From contig CALVDX010000011.1 in NCBI GenBank assembly GCA_944326425.1, positions 1 to 64,000 on the forward strand: a stretch of 64,000 bases of DNA, given 5' to 3'. Shown in pieces: positions 51,665 through 61,418 of the stretch. The DNA is from Candidatus Gastranaerophilales bacterium. Lineage in GTDB: Bacteria > Cyanobacteriota > Vampirovibrionia > Gastranaerophilales > Gastranaerophilaceae. The notes under the pieces are model-generated. The model was not told the DNA's origin. It did not search any database and saw only the letters and a list, made by a program, of their open reading frames with translations. The translations under genes and the position numbers were made by a program. The first letter of the stretch is position 1. The number at the start of each line of letters is the position of its first letter.

Positions 51665-53254
51665 ATGAAGGAAATTCTAGATAAAAAAACAGAGCTTGTT
51701 AATAATACTAAATCAAATAAAGTTTTGCGTGAAATTGAAAAATTAAGACTTTCTCTAACGAAGGATCCAAATAATGCAAAGCTTCACGTTCGTTTAGGAG
51801 ATTTATACGTCGCATGGCACCTGGATATTTCAAACTCATATCAATACATAGATGAAGCTATTACAGAATACCAGATTGCGTTAGAATCTTACATGGATGA
51901 GCCTGAACTATTCTATAAAATAGGAAAAGCCTTTTATTATAAAGGTGATTTTGATAAAGCCAATAACTATCTGGATTTAGCTATAGGTAAAAAAGAAAAC
52001 TATTCCCAAGCGTATTATCTAAAAGCTGATATATACACCAAAAAAGCAAATTTCTCAGAAGCCAAACGTTTTGCAAAAATTGCAGCAAAAGGGTTAAGAA
52101 ACAGCTCTAATGCCCATTACCTGTTATACAAGCTTTATGATACCTCCTCATTTAAAAATTTTAAGACTTCGATGCTGGCAAGGTGGGAAAAATTATTATC
52201 CCTGCTTACACTGCCTTTTGACAGGGACGCAATGGAAAATGTTTATCTTAATATATACTATTTAAGATTTATACCGCTATTTGTACTTGGTTTTTATTAT
52301 TTAAGTGCAAAGAAATTTGATAAAGCACGTGACTTATATGATGCAGCAATAGAAAAAGCACCCGGTTTTGCATCGCTGTACTGCCTTTTAGGCGATATAT
52401 ACATTGCCTGCGGACACTATGAAGATGCCATCTGTGAATTTAAAATGGCCATCTGGCTTGACAGCCTTAACATTCAGGCGTACAGAAGATTATGCCGCGC
52501 TTATGAAGAACAGGGAGACTACGACAAAGCCATTGATATTTATTACAAATTAATATCATTAGCTCCCAATATGCCTGATTTATATTCTAATCTGGGAAAT
52601 ATATTTTACATAAAGGGTGAATTTGAACTTGCCGTAAAAAATTATCAGACAGCTATAACGTTAAATCCGAACAAACGTTGGACCAGTGTTATCGCACAAA
52701 CTTTAGGTTTTGTATATCAGGAAAACAAACAAGACCCCGACAGCGCAATATCTGCATATCAAACAGCGTATATGCTGACTCCGGACGATATCGATATTTA
52801 CATTAATATGGGCAGCGCATTCTATGATAAAGAGGATTATGATAATGCACTGGCTATATACAGAAAAGCCCTTGAACTTGATCCCAATAATGCAAAAATA
52901 CACTGTAACCTTGGCTTCCTTTATTGGGGGAAAGGTGACACAGAGCAAGCATTGCAGGAGTATGACCTTGCAATTAAATATGACAAAAATTATGCTATTG
53001 CTTATAACAATCTTGGTGTAATTTATTTGGATGATCTTGGAAGAATACAAAAAGCAATTGAGTTATTCAAATCCGCTATATCAGCAAATCCAAATTATGC
53101 ACTTGCTTATTTTAACCTGGCACGTGCAACCACAATTACCGGTGATAAAGTTGAAGCCGCAAAATTATACCAGATATCTCAGGATATTAATAAAATTACG
53201 ATGGAAATAGATCCGCACGATATTGAAGAAAAAATCAAAGGACTTTTTGAATAG
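51665..53254 (+). CDS. Large tetratricopeptide repeat protein
   Basis: About 529 residues. The ATG at 51665 is preferred to 51626 because the earlier part overlaps the previous gene and reads atypically. Roughly a dozen TPRs run through it, e.g. PNAKLHVRLGDLYVAWHLD, ASLYCLLGDIYIACGHYEDAICEFKMAI and AKIHCNLGFLYWGKGDTEQALQEYDLAIKYD. A hydrophobic break near 195-220 (FIPLFVLGFYYL) could be a buried repeat rather than a membrane helix. TATAAT lies 4 nt before the ATG. Partner unknown. Confidence 0.85.
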   Translation: MKEILDKKTELVNNTKSNKVLREIEKLRLSLTKDPNNAKLHVRLGDLYVAWHLDISNSYQYIDEAITEYQIALESYMDEPELFYKIGKAFYYKGDFDKANNYLDLAIGKKENYSQAYYLKADIYTKKANFSEAKRFAKIAAKGLRNSSNAHYLLYKLYDTSSFKNFKTSMLARWEKLLSLLTLPFDRDAMENVYLNIYYLRFIPLFVLGFYYLSAKKFDKARDLYDAAIEKAPGFASLYCLLGDIYIACGHYEDAICEFKMAIWLDSLNIQAYRRLCRAYEEQGDYDKAIDIYYKLISLAPNMPDLYSNLGNIFYIKGEFELAVKNYQTAITLNPNKRWTSVIAQTLGFVYQENKQDPDSAISAYQTAYMLTPDDIDIYINMGSAFYDKEDYDNALAIYRKALELDPNNAKIHCNLGFLYWGKGDTEQALQEYDLAIKYDKNYAIAYNNLGVIYLDDLGRIQKAIELFKSAISANPNYALAYFNLARATTITGDKVEAAKLYQISQDINKITMEIDPHDIEEKIKGLFE

Positions 53255-53320
53255 CTTGTAGAAGAAAACTTTTGTTCATGTTAAAATCTTCTCAAAATAG
53301 CAAAAAAAGGAGATTTAAAT

Positions 53321-53980
53321 ATGCAAGCAAGACGTGCTGCAAGAGAATTAGCATTAATTTTACTTTCACAACTTGATAAAAAAATTATAAATTATTCAAC
53401 TAATGATTTTGATGATATTATTCTAAAATCCGTAAGAATCCTATCAAATAATGCTCTTGAAGAACTAAAACTTACAACGCGTTCTTTAGTTGAAATGAAA
53501 GATTATATAGATACTTACGAGGCTGAACACGAAACAAACTTATCAAGACCAATCGGTGCTAAAAATAAACCGGTGCCGCTGCCGCTAACTTCTGATATGT
53601 CAAAAAATATTGAAAATATGCTTGAGATTGCGGAAAAAGCGATTGCAGGTCTTGAAATTGCAGAGTTCGCTATACTTGAAGCACATGAGGACGTTAAAAG
53701 CTACGTAATTAACATTGCAGAAAAATTCAAAGAAAACAACGAAGCAGTGGATGCTGAAATCAAAAAATATTCAAGCGGCTGGGATTTCTCCAGACTTGTA
53801 AAAATGGATAAAGATATTTTAAGGATAGCAATAACAGAACTTTTATATATTAAAGATGCCCCTGTTAAAGTAGTTGTAGATGAAGCTTTAGAACTGGCAA
53901 AAAAATACTCCACTGATGATAGTTCATCATTTATTAACGGTATTTTAGCAAAAGTAATTACCGATAACGGAGTAAAATAA
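53321..53980 (+). CDS. nusB: Transcription antitermination protein NusB (long form)
   Basis: A 219-residue NusB. The start MQARRAARELALILLSQL and the end WDFSRLVKMDKDILRIAITELLYIKDAPVKVVVDEALELAKKYS...FINGILAKV are canonical. Between them lies an extra stretch of about 75 residues (near 60-135), rich in Glu and Leu. Cyanobacterial NusB, as I recall, carry a similar insertion, which supports a cyanobacterial relative. AAAAGGAG precedes the ATG. Its stop overlaps the ftsY start (TAATG). Confidence 0.93.
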   Translation: MQARRAARELALILLSQLDKKIINYSTNDFDDIILKSVRILSNNALEELKLTTRSLVEMKDYIDTYEAEHETNLSRPIGAKNKPVPLPLTSDMSKNIENMLEIAEKAIAGLEIAEFAILEAHEDVKSYVINIAEKFKENNEAVDAEIKKYSSGWDFSRLVKMDKDILRIAITELLYIKDAPVKVVVDEALELAKKYSTDDSSSFINGILAKVITDNGVK

Positions 53981-54894
53981 TGTTCGGCTTTTTCTCGTCT
54001 AAAATTGATAATATAAAACAAGCCGTTTCAAAAACCGCGAAAGCACTTGTAGGGAATATAACAGATGCCGTATCAGGAGAAGAAGAGTTTTCGGAATTTC
54101 TATACGACGATATGGAAGATATCCTTATAAGCGCAGACTTGGGGGTTGGTTACGCGGCTGAACTAATCGACGAACTGCGGGATAAAAAAAATATTAAACC
54201 TTCACAGGTAAAAGAGTATTTAAAGAACTCTTTTATCAGCACGCTTGAAAAAGCCGGAAGTAATTCTCTTGAATATAAGGACGGAGAAATAAATATCTAC
54301 TTCATAACAGGAGTAAACGGAGCAGGGAAAACAACCTTAATAGGGAAACTTGCTTATCTGTTTAAACAAAAAGGTAAAAAAGTTCTTATTGCAGCAGCAG
54401 ACACTTTCCGTGCCGCTGCAGAAGAGCAGGTCGATATTTGGTCTAAGCGTGCCGGTGCAGATATTGTAAGACGTGATAAAGCCGATCCGGCATCAGTTGT
54501 TTATGAAGCAATAGATAAAGCAAAAAAAGAACACTATGACGTCATTTTAATTGATACTGCAGGGAGACTGCATAATAAATTTAATTTAATGGAAGAACTT
54601 TCCAAAATTAAAAATGTCATTAATAAAAACCTTCCAGATGCCTTGAGAGAAAGTATCCTTGTAATAGATGCAAATACCGGACAAAATGGATTAAATCAGG
54701 CTAAAGTCTTTAAAGAGTGCGTCGATCTTACATCAGTAGCTGTTACAAAACTGGACGGTTCCGCAAAAGGAGCAATAGTACTTGCAATTGCCCGTGATTT
54801 CGGACTGCCAGTTAAACTGGTCGGCGTCGGAGAAAAAATGGAGGATTTAAAAGAATTTAATCCGACAGATTTTATTAACGCAATTTTTGATTGA
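53980..54894 (+). CDS. ftsY: Signal recognition particle receptor FtsY
   Basis: A 304-residue SRP-receptor GTPase for cotranslational membrane targeting. NG domain complete: GVNGAGKTTLIGKLA (G1), AADTFRAAAEEQ, DTAGRLHNKFNLMEEL (G3), VTKLDGSAKGG-type region TKLDGSAKGAI (G4) and GVGEKMEDLKEF. The acidic A domain is reduced to a short N-terminal helix (MFGFFSSKIDNIKQAV). Coupled to nusB by overlap. Confidence 0.96.
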   Translation: MFGFFSSKIDNIKQAVSKTAKALVGNITDAVSGEEEFSEFLYDDMEDILISADLGVGYAAELIDELRDKKNIKPSQVKEYLKNSFISTLEKAGSNSLEYKDGEINIYFITGVNGAGKTTLIGKLAYLFKQKGKKVLIAAADTFRAAAEEQVDIWSKRAGADIVRRDKADPASVVYEAIDKAKKEHYDVILIDTAGRLHNKFNLMEELSKIKNVINKNLPDALRESILVIDANTGQNGLNQAKVFKECVDLTSVAVTKLDGSAKGAIVLAIARDFGLPVKLVGVGEKMEDLKEFNPTDFINAIFD

Positions 54895-54895
54895 T

Positions 54896-55516
54896 ATGAA
54901 AAAATTTTATACAAAAAACGGAAGAGAGCTTGAACTTATAAAACCAGCAGCCGGTAAATTCAACGTCCTTGTTGTAGGGGTTATACACGGTGATGAACCA
55001 CAGGGGAAAGAATTAATTACAAACTACTTAAATAAAGTAAAAGAAAGCCGGCTAGGATTTATTCCGGTCCTAAATCCGGACGGACTTGCCAAAAATACGA
55101 GAACAAATGCAAATAATGTTGATTTAAACAGAAATTTTCCGGCAACAAACTGGAAAAACACGAACAAAAATGAATACTGGGGCGGAGAGAAACCGGCAAG
55201 CGAAGTTGAAACCAGATTTTTGATTAATATAATTGAGGAATTCCAACCTAAATTAATATTAACCCTCCATGCCCCGTATAAAGTTGTCAATTACGACGGC
55301 AATGCTCTTGTTTATGCAAAAGAAATTTCAAAACTCACCGGATACCCTGTGTCATCAGATATAGGATACCCCACCCCCGGAAGTTTCGGTACTTATGCAG
55401 GAATTGAGAAAAATATACCGGTAATAACTCTGGAACTTGATGAAGGATGTTCGATTACTGAATTAGAACCATCTATTTTTAAGGTTTTTAAATATTTGGA
55501 AACTCTCTATTTGTAG
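54896..55516 (+). CDS. M14-family zinc carboxypeptidase (MpaA-like)
   Basis: About 206 residues. A compact M14 fold: zinc ligands in GVIHGDEPQG and LTLHAPY, substrate residues in PVLNPDGLAKNTR and NNVDLNRNFP, catalytic Glu in VITLELDEG. The short form resembles MpaA gamma-D-glutamyl-diaminopimelate amidases that trim murein peptides. Its place between ftsY and the murF-mraY-murD-ftsW-murG cluster agrees with a peptidoglycan role. No signal peptide, so a cytoplasmic recycling function is likely. A TTG three codons upstream is an alternative start. Confidence 0.8.
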   Translation: MKKFYTKNGRELELIKPAAGKFNVLVVGVIHGDEPQGKELITNYLNKVKESRLGFIPVLNPDGLAKNTRTNANNVDLNRNFPATNWKNTNKNEYWGGEKPASEVETRFLINIIEEFQPKLILTLHAPYKVVNYDGNALVYAKEISKLTGYPVSSDIGYPTPGSFGTYAGIEKNIPVITLELDEGCSITELEPSIFKVFKYLETLYL

Positions 55517-55529
55517 TATAATATTTTGT

Positions 55530-56876
55530 ATGAAGAGCAGTTTCTTTTATTCCCTGAAAAACGGGATTATAATAAAAAAACAAGAGTACACTTATAATAA
55601 AATTTCCACCGATACAAGAACTATCGGGAAGGATGATTTTTATATTCCTCTAAAAGGCGAAAATTTTGATGGCGAAAACTTTATTGATCACGCGGTTAAA
55701 CAAGGAGCAGCAGGTTTTTTAACATCAAATAAAAAAACAGCAGAAAAATATATAGATGATGACAGGGTTAAAACCGTTATTTATGTTCCCGATACAAAAA
55801 CTGCATATATGGAACTTGCCCAAGCCAGAATTACAGAAGCAGGATACAAAGTAGTCGGGATTACAGGCAGCAGCGGTAAAACCACAACTAAAGAAATGGT
55901 ATACACTGTTATTTCAGAAAGTTTTAATACCTGGAAAACAAAACTCAACCACAATAACGAAATAGGATTCTGCCAGACAGTATTTGACGCCCCCGAAGGC
56001 ACACACTTTTTAATACTTGAAATGGGGATGCGCGGTCCCGGGGAAATTGAATTAATTTCAAAGTATGCGAGACCTGACATCGGTATTATTACCAATATAG
56101 GCACAGCTCATATCGGCAGGCTCGGCTCTCAGGATAATATTGCACGTGCTAAATGCGAAATTACAAAATATATTAAACCGGACGGAATATTTATTGCTAG
56201 GAATTGTGACTTAGTAAAAAAGCACTCGGAGTTTAAAGGAATTACAAAATACTATTCAATAGATGACGTTGTAATAAAAGAACAACACGTAGGCTATTCC
56301 CGTTTTGATTATGAAGGTTTTGAATATGAACTTCCTATTGAAGGAGCACATAATATTGAAAATGCGTTAGCAGCCATAAATGCAGGATTATTCATCGGAA
56401 TTCCGCCCAAAACAATACTAAAAGGACTTAGAAATTTTGAAACTATAGAAAACAGATGGAATGTTGAAAAAATCGGCGGATATAAAATAATTAACGACTG
56501 CTACAATGCAAATCCGGACTCAATGAAAGCAACTGTCGGTACCATTTTGGACATGTATGACGAACCAGTACTTGTGCTGGGTGACATGGGAGAACTCGGA
56601 GATGACGCCGCAAAATATCATGCTAAAATCGGCGAATTTATAAATTCACACCCTAAAACAACCCAAAACACGGTTGTATTAACCGTTGGAAAACTTTCAA
56701 AAGAAATAAGCAAACAAATAACTAATTGTGTAACAAAAAATTTCGATAATATTACCCAGGCTGCAGATTATATCTTGAAAAATAAAAATATCGGGAATAT
56801 ACTGTTTTTTAAGGCGTCACGTTCAATGAAATTTGAAGAGATTATAAATAAACTAAGAAAAAAAGGAGAAACCTAA
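55530..56876 (+). CDS. murF: UDP-MurNAc-tripeptide D-alanyl-D-alanine ligase
   Basis: A 448-residue Mur ligase adding D-Ala-D-Ala. ATP loop VGITGSSGKTTTKEMV, HNNEIGFCQT after it, LILEMGMRGPGEI, and NDCYNANPDSMKATV in the C-terminal half. TATAAT (55517-55522) ends 7 nt before the ATG; no Shine-Dalgarno. First of five contiguous wall genes; it overlaps mraY (TAATG). Confidence 0.95.
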   Translation: MKSSFFYSLKNGIIIKKQEYTYNKISTDTRTIGKDDFYIPLKGENFDGENFIDHAVKQGAAGFLTSNKKTAEKYIDDDRVKTVIYVPDTKTAYMELAQARITEAGYKVVGITGSSGKTTTKEMVYTVISESFNTWKTKLNHNNEIGFCQTVFDAPEGTHFLILEMGMRGPGEIELISKYARPDIGIITNIGTAHIGRLGSQDNIARAKCEITKYIKPDGIFIARNCDLVKKHSEFKGITKYYSIDDVVIKEQHVGYSRFDYEGFEYELPIEGAHNIENALAAINAGLFIGIPPKTILKGLRNFETIENRWNVEKIGGYKIINDCYNANPDSMKATVGTILDMYDEPVLVLGDMGELGDDAAKYHAKIGEFINSHPKTTQNTVVLTVGKLSKEISKQITNCVTKNFDNITQAADYILKNKNIGNILFFKASRSMKFEEIINKLRKKGET

Positions 56877-57847
56877 TGATAATGATGTGTGTAGGCGGAA
56901 TACTTGCTTTAGTATTAACAATGCTGTTTGGTGTTCCGTACATTGACCTTATGAAGAAAAAAATGTACGGACAATACATAAGAGAAGTTGCACCTGAAAC
57001 TCATACAAAAAAAGCCGGCACACCGACAACCGGCGGAGTATTTATTATTGCGGCAATTGCTCTGGCTTCTGTTGTTACATTGCTGCTTGCACAAAAGCTT
57101 AACAACCATAGCTGGATAATCCTTACAACCATGCTGCTTTTTGCATTGTTGGGGTACAAAGATGACAGCATGAAAATAAAAGGAAAACATAACCAGGGTT
57201 TAACTGCACGCACAAAATTTATTTTACAAATAATAATTTCACTGCTTCCGGCTATTTATATGATGAAAACCGGCGGAACCACTATTCACTTTGGAACAAT
57301 GTTTTTAGATTTAAAGTTTTTATATCCGGTATTTGCCGTGTTTGTTATTATATCCAGTTCAAATGCTTTTAACCTCACTGACGGACTTGACGGTCTGGCA
57401 TCAGCATGCGGTGTTCCTGTATTTTTGGGGTTAGCGGCGCTTGCTTCACTCACACACCGTCCGGAAATTGCAATAATTTCTGCTGTTGCAGTCGGCGCAT
57501 TAATGGGCTTCTTAAAATATAACAAACCTAAAGCACAAATTTTTATGGGCGATACTGGCTCACTTGCCTTAGGCGGACTTATGGGAACGCTTGCTGTTGT
57601 AGGAAAGTTTGAACTCTATTTTGCAATAATAGCAGGTTTATTTGTGATGGAGGCTCTTTCTGTTATTATACAAGTAGCATATTTTAAACTGACCGGCGAA
57701 AGATTTTTCAAAATGGCGCCGCTGCACCACCATTATGAATTGTGCGGACAAGGTGAAGAAATGATTGTTAAGCGTTTTGCTATGGTATCCATGCTATTTA
57801 CGCTTCTAGGAATTTTACTGGCTTCAGGGGGCAGACTAATATGGTAA
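56876..57847 (+). CDS. mraY: Phospho-MurNAc-pentapeptide transferase
   Basis: A 323-residue ten-helix enzyme forming lipid I on undecaprenyl phosphate. Motifs: KKAGTPTTGGVFII, LGYKDDSMK, NAFNLTDGLDGLA, FMGDTGSLALGG and MAPLHHHYELCG. Normal length. Overlaps murF and murD. Confidence 0.96.
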   Translation: MIMMCVGGILALVLTMLFGVPYIDLMKKKMYGQYIREVAPETHTKKAGTPTTGGVFIIAAIALASVVTLLLAQKLNNHSWIILTTMLLFALLGYKDDSMKIKGKHNQGLTARTKFILQIIISLLPAIYMMKTGGTTIHFGTMFLDLKFLYPVFAVFVIISSSNAFNLTDGLDGLASACGVPVFLGLAALASLTHRPEIAIISAVAVGALMGFLKYNKPKAQIFMGDTGSLALGGLMGTLAVVGKFELYFAIIAGLFVMEALSVIIQVAYFKLTGERFFKMAPLHHHYELCGQGEEMIVKRFAMVSMLFTLLGILLASGGRLIW

Positions 57848-59196
57848 CCAAGGAAAAAGCTTTAATTTTAGGCTGCTCGATAAGCGGGATATCTGCCGCA
57901 AAATTACTTTTGCAGTTAGGATATGATGTTTACATTTCTGAGTTTGGGAAAATACCCGATAAATTTTCTAGCGAAATTGAGGAGTTAAAATTAAAAGGGG
58001 TTAACTTTGAATTTGAAGGACACACCGAACAATTTTTAAAAGACGCCCTGTTTGCAGTTACAAGTCCAAGCATTCCAAATGATGCTCCTGTTTATGAATT
58101 GCTGAAAAAACCGGGTATTGAAGTAATATCGGAACCGGATTTAGCATATCGCGAAACCCGTAACAAAAATGCCTTTATAGGAATAACCGGAACAAACGGG
58201 AAAACAACAACAACAAGCGCGGTTTCACATATATTATCAAAACAATTCAAAGCCCCTGCCTGCGGCAATATCGGAAATCCTCCAACTGCTTTTGTATTAG
58301 ATAATCCCGACTGGTTTGTTACAGAAATAAGTTCTTTCCAACTTGAAAAAAGCCGGTTGTTCAGGGCACACATTGCGTGTTGGACAAATTTTACACCGGA
58401 CCATATAACCTGGCACGGGTCATTAGAAAAATATTTTAATGCCAAAGCAAAAATGTTTTTAAACCAAACCAAAGATGATTTTGCTATTTTAAACGGACAA
58501 GACAAAAAGCTAATAGAATTTGCAAAAAAATGTCCGGGGCAGGTTTTCTTCTTTGATAAAGAATTGGATAATAATTGTGCATTCATTAAAAATGATACCA
58601 TTTTCATAAAAATAAACGGTACACTTGAAGAAGTGATAAAGTTATCTGAATGCCTGCTTAGCGGACATCATAATTATCAAAACATTATGTGTGCAATACT
58701 TATTTCAAAATTGGCAGGAATGCAAACGAGTTTAATAAAAGAAGGAGTAAAAACATTTACACCTCCTGAACACAGAATGGAACAATTTGCAAAATTTGAG
58801 GGAATTACATTTTATAACGATTCAAAAGCAACAAACCCTGAATCTGCAATTGCAGCAATAGATGCTTTTAATAACAAAAATGTAGCCTTAATCGCAGGAG
58901 GAAGAGATAAACTTACACCGCTTGATGAGTTTTGTAAATCCGTAAACAAGCATATAACTTCTGTAGTGCTAATCGGTGAAGCCTCCGAAAGATTTGAAAC
59001 AGAACTGCATAAAAGCGGTTTCAATAAAATATACAAAGAACAAAGCTTGCAATCAGCTGTAGATAAGTGTGTATCTCTTAAACCGGATGCAGTACTTCTA
59101 TCCCCTGCCTGCGCAAGTTTTGATATGTTCAGCGGTTACGAAGAACGCGGGAAAGTTTTTAAAGAATATGTCCTATCAAAATTCTCAAATAAATAA
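57841..59196 (+). CDS. murD: UDP-MurNAc-L-alanine:D-glutamate ligase
   Basis: A 451-residue Mur ligase. ATP loop IGITGTNGKTTTTSAV, EISSFQLE, NFTPDHITWHGSLEKYFNAKAKMF, PEHRMEQFAKFEGITFYNDSKATNPES and LSPACASFDMFSGYEERGKVFKEYV. Overlaps mraY by 7 bp and ftsW by 29 bp. Confidence 0.96.
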   Translation: MVTKEKALILGCSISGISAAKLLLQLGYDVYISEFGKIPDKFSSEIEELKLKGVNFEFEGHTEQFLKDALFAVTSPSIPNDAPVYELLKKPGIEVISEPDLAYRETRNKNAFIGITGTNGKTTTTSAVSHILSKQFKAPACGNIGNPPTAFVLDNPDWFVTEISSFQLEKSRLFRAHIACWTNFTPDHITWHGSLEKYFNAKAKMFLNQTKDDFAILNGQDKKLIEFAKKCPGQVFFFDKELDNNCAFIKNDTIFIKINGTLEEVIKLSECLLSGHHNYQNIMCAILISKLAGMQTSLIKEGVKTFTPPEHRMEQFAKFEGITFYNDSKATNPESAIAAIDAFNNKNVALIAGGRDKLTPLDEFCKSVNKHITSVVLIGEASERFETELHKSGFNKIYKEQSLQSAVDKCVSLKPDAVLLSPACASFDMFSGYEERGKVFKEYVLSKFSNK

Positions 59197-60334
59197 CCCA
59201 AATAATATACCTGATATAGATATAAGGAAAATACCGCCTGACAAACCGCTGGCGGTAACAGTAGCGTTTCTTGTCGTAATAGGGCTTATGATAATTTTTT
59301 CAGCAAGCGCACAAAAATGTATAGACATGGGCTATACACCTTTAAGATTTTTTATCCAGCAGCTTATCGGGGTTGGAGCAGGAATCGCAGGAGCGTATTT
59401 TTTAAGCAATTACAATTATAAAAACTATAAGAATAAAAGTTTTATTTTTGCCATTATTGTAATTATTTTACTTGTTCTGGTAAAACTTGTAGGAACAACC
59501 GTAAACGGCGCACAAAGGTGGCTGTACATAGGGCCTGTAAATCTTCAGCCTTCCGAATTGGCAAAACCGGCAATTGTAATGCTGATGGCAGGCGCCTTTT
59601 GTACCGGGTCAAAATTATTTACGCAGAGCAAAGTATTACTGGCATATATTCCTATTCTTATAATGCTGGGGCTTATATTTAAACAGCCAAACTTATCTAT
59701 GGTACTGCTCTTATTGATAACATCGGTAGTTATGTATCTCTCGGCAGGCGGGTCGTTTAAACTTATTTTTGGAGCCGGAATACCTGCAGGGATTTTTTTA
59801 TTGCTGCATGGGCTTCACGATTACCAGTCAAGCAGAATTATGACCTGGCTTAATCCTGGCTCTGATCCGCTTGGGGCAGGGTATAATATAGTACAGTCTC
59901 TTGTAGCAATTGCCTCCGGAAGTTTCTGGGGTGTAGGATTTGGTAATTCAAAGCAAAAACTGGCATGGCTGCCGGAAGCACATACAGACTTCATATTCTC
60001 GGTTTATTCGGAAGAAATGGGGTTTATCGGCTGCCTGCTTTTAATATGTCTATTTTGGAGCTTGCTTCAAAGGGGTGTAATCATTGCCTCAAAATGTCCC
60101 GATATGTACGGGAAGCTATTGGCGCTCGGACTTACATTCTCTATTTGTTTTCAGGGATTTTTAAACATGTGGGTTGCAAGTTCCTTTGTTCCTGCAACAG
60201 GAGTACCAATGCCGTTTATTAGTTACGGAGGAACTTCGGTTATGGTATCATTATGGATGGTTGGAATTTTATTTAATATATCAAAAGAAAACGAAAAGAA
60301 AATAAGGATGCAGCAAAATGTCAGATACCTCTAA
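59168..60334 (+). CDS. ftsW: Lipid II polymerase FtsW
   Basis: About 388 residues of SEDS family with ten helices. Start at 59168 (MSYQNSQINNPNN) rather than the long upstream frame inside murD. Motifs: GAQRWLYIGPVNLQPSELAKPAIVM, GYNIVQSLVAIASGSFWGVGFGNSKQKLAWLPEAHTDFIFSVYSEEMGFIG, and TGVPMPFISYGGTSVM. It polymerises glycan strands at the septum. Overlaps murD and murG. Confidence 0.95.
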   Translation: MSYQNSQINNPNNIPDIDIRKIPPDKPLAVTVAFLVVIGLMIIFSASAQKCIDMGYTPLRFFIQQLIGVGAGIAGAYFLSNYNYKNYKNKSFIFAIIVIILLVLVKLVGTTVNGAQRWLYIGPVNLQPSELAKPAIVMLMAGAFCTGSKLFTQSKVLLAYIPILIMLGLIFKQPNLSMVLLLLITSVVMYLSAGGSFKLIFGAGIPAGIFLLLHGLHDYQSSRIMTWLNPGSDPLGAGYNIVQSLVAIASGSFWGVGFGNSKQKLAWLPEAHTDFIFSVYSEEMGFIGCLLLICLFWSLLQRGVIIASKCPDMYGKLLALGLTFSICFQGFLNMWVASSFVPATGVPMPFISYGGTSVMVSLWMVGILFNISKENEKKIRMQQNVRYL

Positions 60335-61418
60335 AACATTTTTTGTGACCGGCGGAGGAACAGGCGGCCACATATACCCCGCAATAGCTATAGCAGACGA
60401 ACTTTTGAAAGAGGGGAAAGTATACTATATTGGAAACCCGTACAATATGGAATACGTTCTAACTGTTGAAAAAGATTACAAGTTTTTACCGGTATTTGTA
60501 AAAGGTATGCCGAGAAAGTTGAGCATAAGATTTCTACCCTGGGCAGCAGGATTAATTTTTTCAACAATTAAATGTTTTACATACATTACCAGATACAAGC
60601 CGGATGTTGTATTTGCAACAGGAGGTTACATATCAGCTCCTATGCTTACAGCATGCAGAATCATGAAAATTCCTTATGTGCTTCATGACTGTGATGCAAG
60701 GCCCGGACTTGTTACACGTAAATTTGCAGCCCATGCAAAGGCTGTAACTCTTGCATTTGAAGAAGCCCGCGGCTTTATTAAAAACAACAATATACATATA
60801 ACAGGGAATCCCATAAGAAAAGACTTCAAAACAATGACCAAAGAAGCTGCAAAGTCATTTCTGGGACTAAAAAATAAACTTACCCTATGTATAACAGGCG
60901 GTTCACAGGGGGCTAAAAGTATTAATAATGCAGTTGTAGATATTTTGAGGGAACTTAGCGAAACACTTAATATTCAAATTGTATTTCAAACCGGAAAGAA
61001 GAATTACGATGAGGTTTTAAAACATCTGGAACTGGTATATCCAAAATACCGCAAGGATTTAAATCTGATTGTAAAACCATACTTTGCAGATATGGTAACA
61101 GTTATGAAGGCGGCAGATATAATTATTTCCCGCGCCGGATCACTAAGTCTGAGTGAAATCTCTGCAAGCGGAGCAGCACCTATACTTATACCTTATCCGC
61201 ACGCTGCACAGGATCATCAAAGATTCAATGCAAAATGCTACGCAAATAACAACGCCTGTATTTACATAGAAGATAACGATCTGGAAGCAAATATCATCTT
61301 AAACACTATAAAAGATTTAATTAAATCACCTCAAAAGCTGAAAGAAATTCAACAAAACTGTGCAGCATTTGCTAATTACAATGCCATTGATGAAATTAAA
61401 AATATTATTCTTAACTAA
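60318..61418 (+). CDS. murG: UDP-GlcNAc transferase MurG
   Basis: A 366-residue GT28 enzyme making lipid II. Motifs: VTGGGTGGHIYPAIAIADEL, VFATGGYISAPML, HITGNPIR, ITGGSQGAKSINNAV, and SRAGSLSLSEISASGAAPILIPYPHAAQDHQRFNA. Last gene of the wall cluster; its stop overlaps the opposing gene by 4 bp. murC, murB and ftsQ, which often follow, are absent here. Confidence 0.95.
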   Translation: MSDTSKTFFVTGGGTGGHIYPAIAIADELLKEGKVYYIGNPYNMEYVLTVEKDYKFLPVFVKGMPRKLSIRFLPWAAGLIFSTIKCFTYITRYKPDVVFATGGYISAPMLTACRIMKIPYVLHDCDARPGLVTRKFAAHAKAVTLAFEEARGFIKNNNIHITGNPIRKDFKTMTKEAAKSFLGLKNKLTLCITGGSQGAKSINNAVVDILRELSETLNIQIVFQTGKKNYDEVLKHLELVYPKYRKDLNLIVKPYFADMVTVMKAADIIISRAGSLSLSEISASGAAPILIPYPHAAQDHQRFNAKCYANNNACIYIEDNDLEANIILNTIKDLIKSPQKLKEIQQNCAAFANYNAIDEIKNIILN

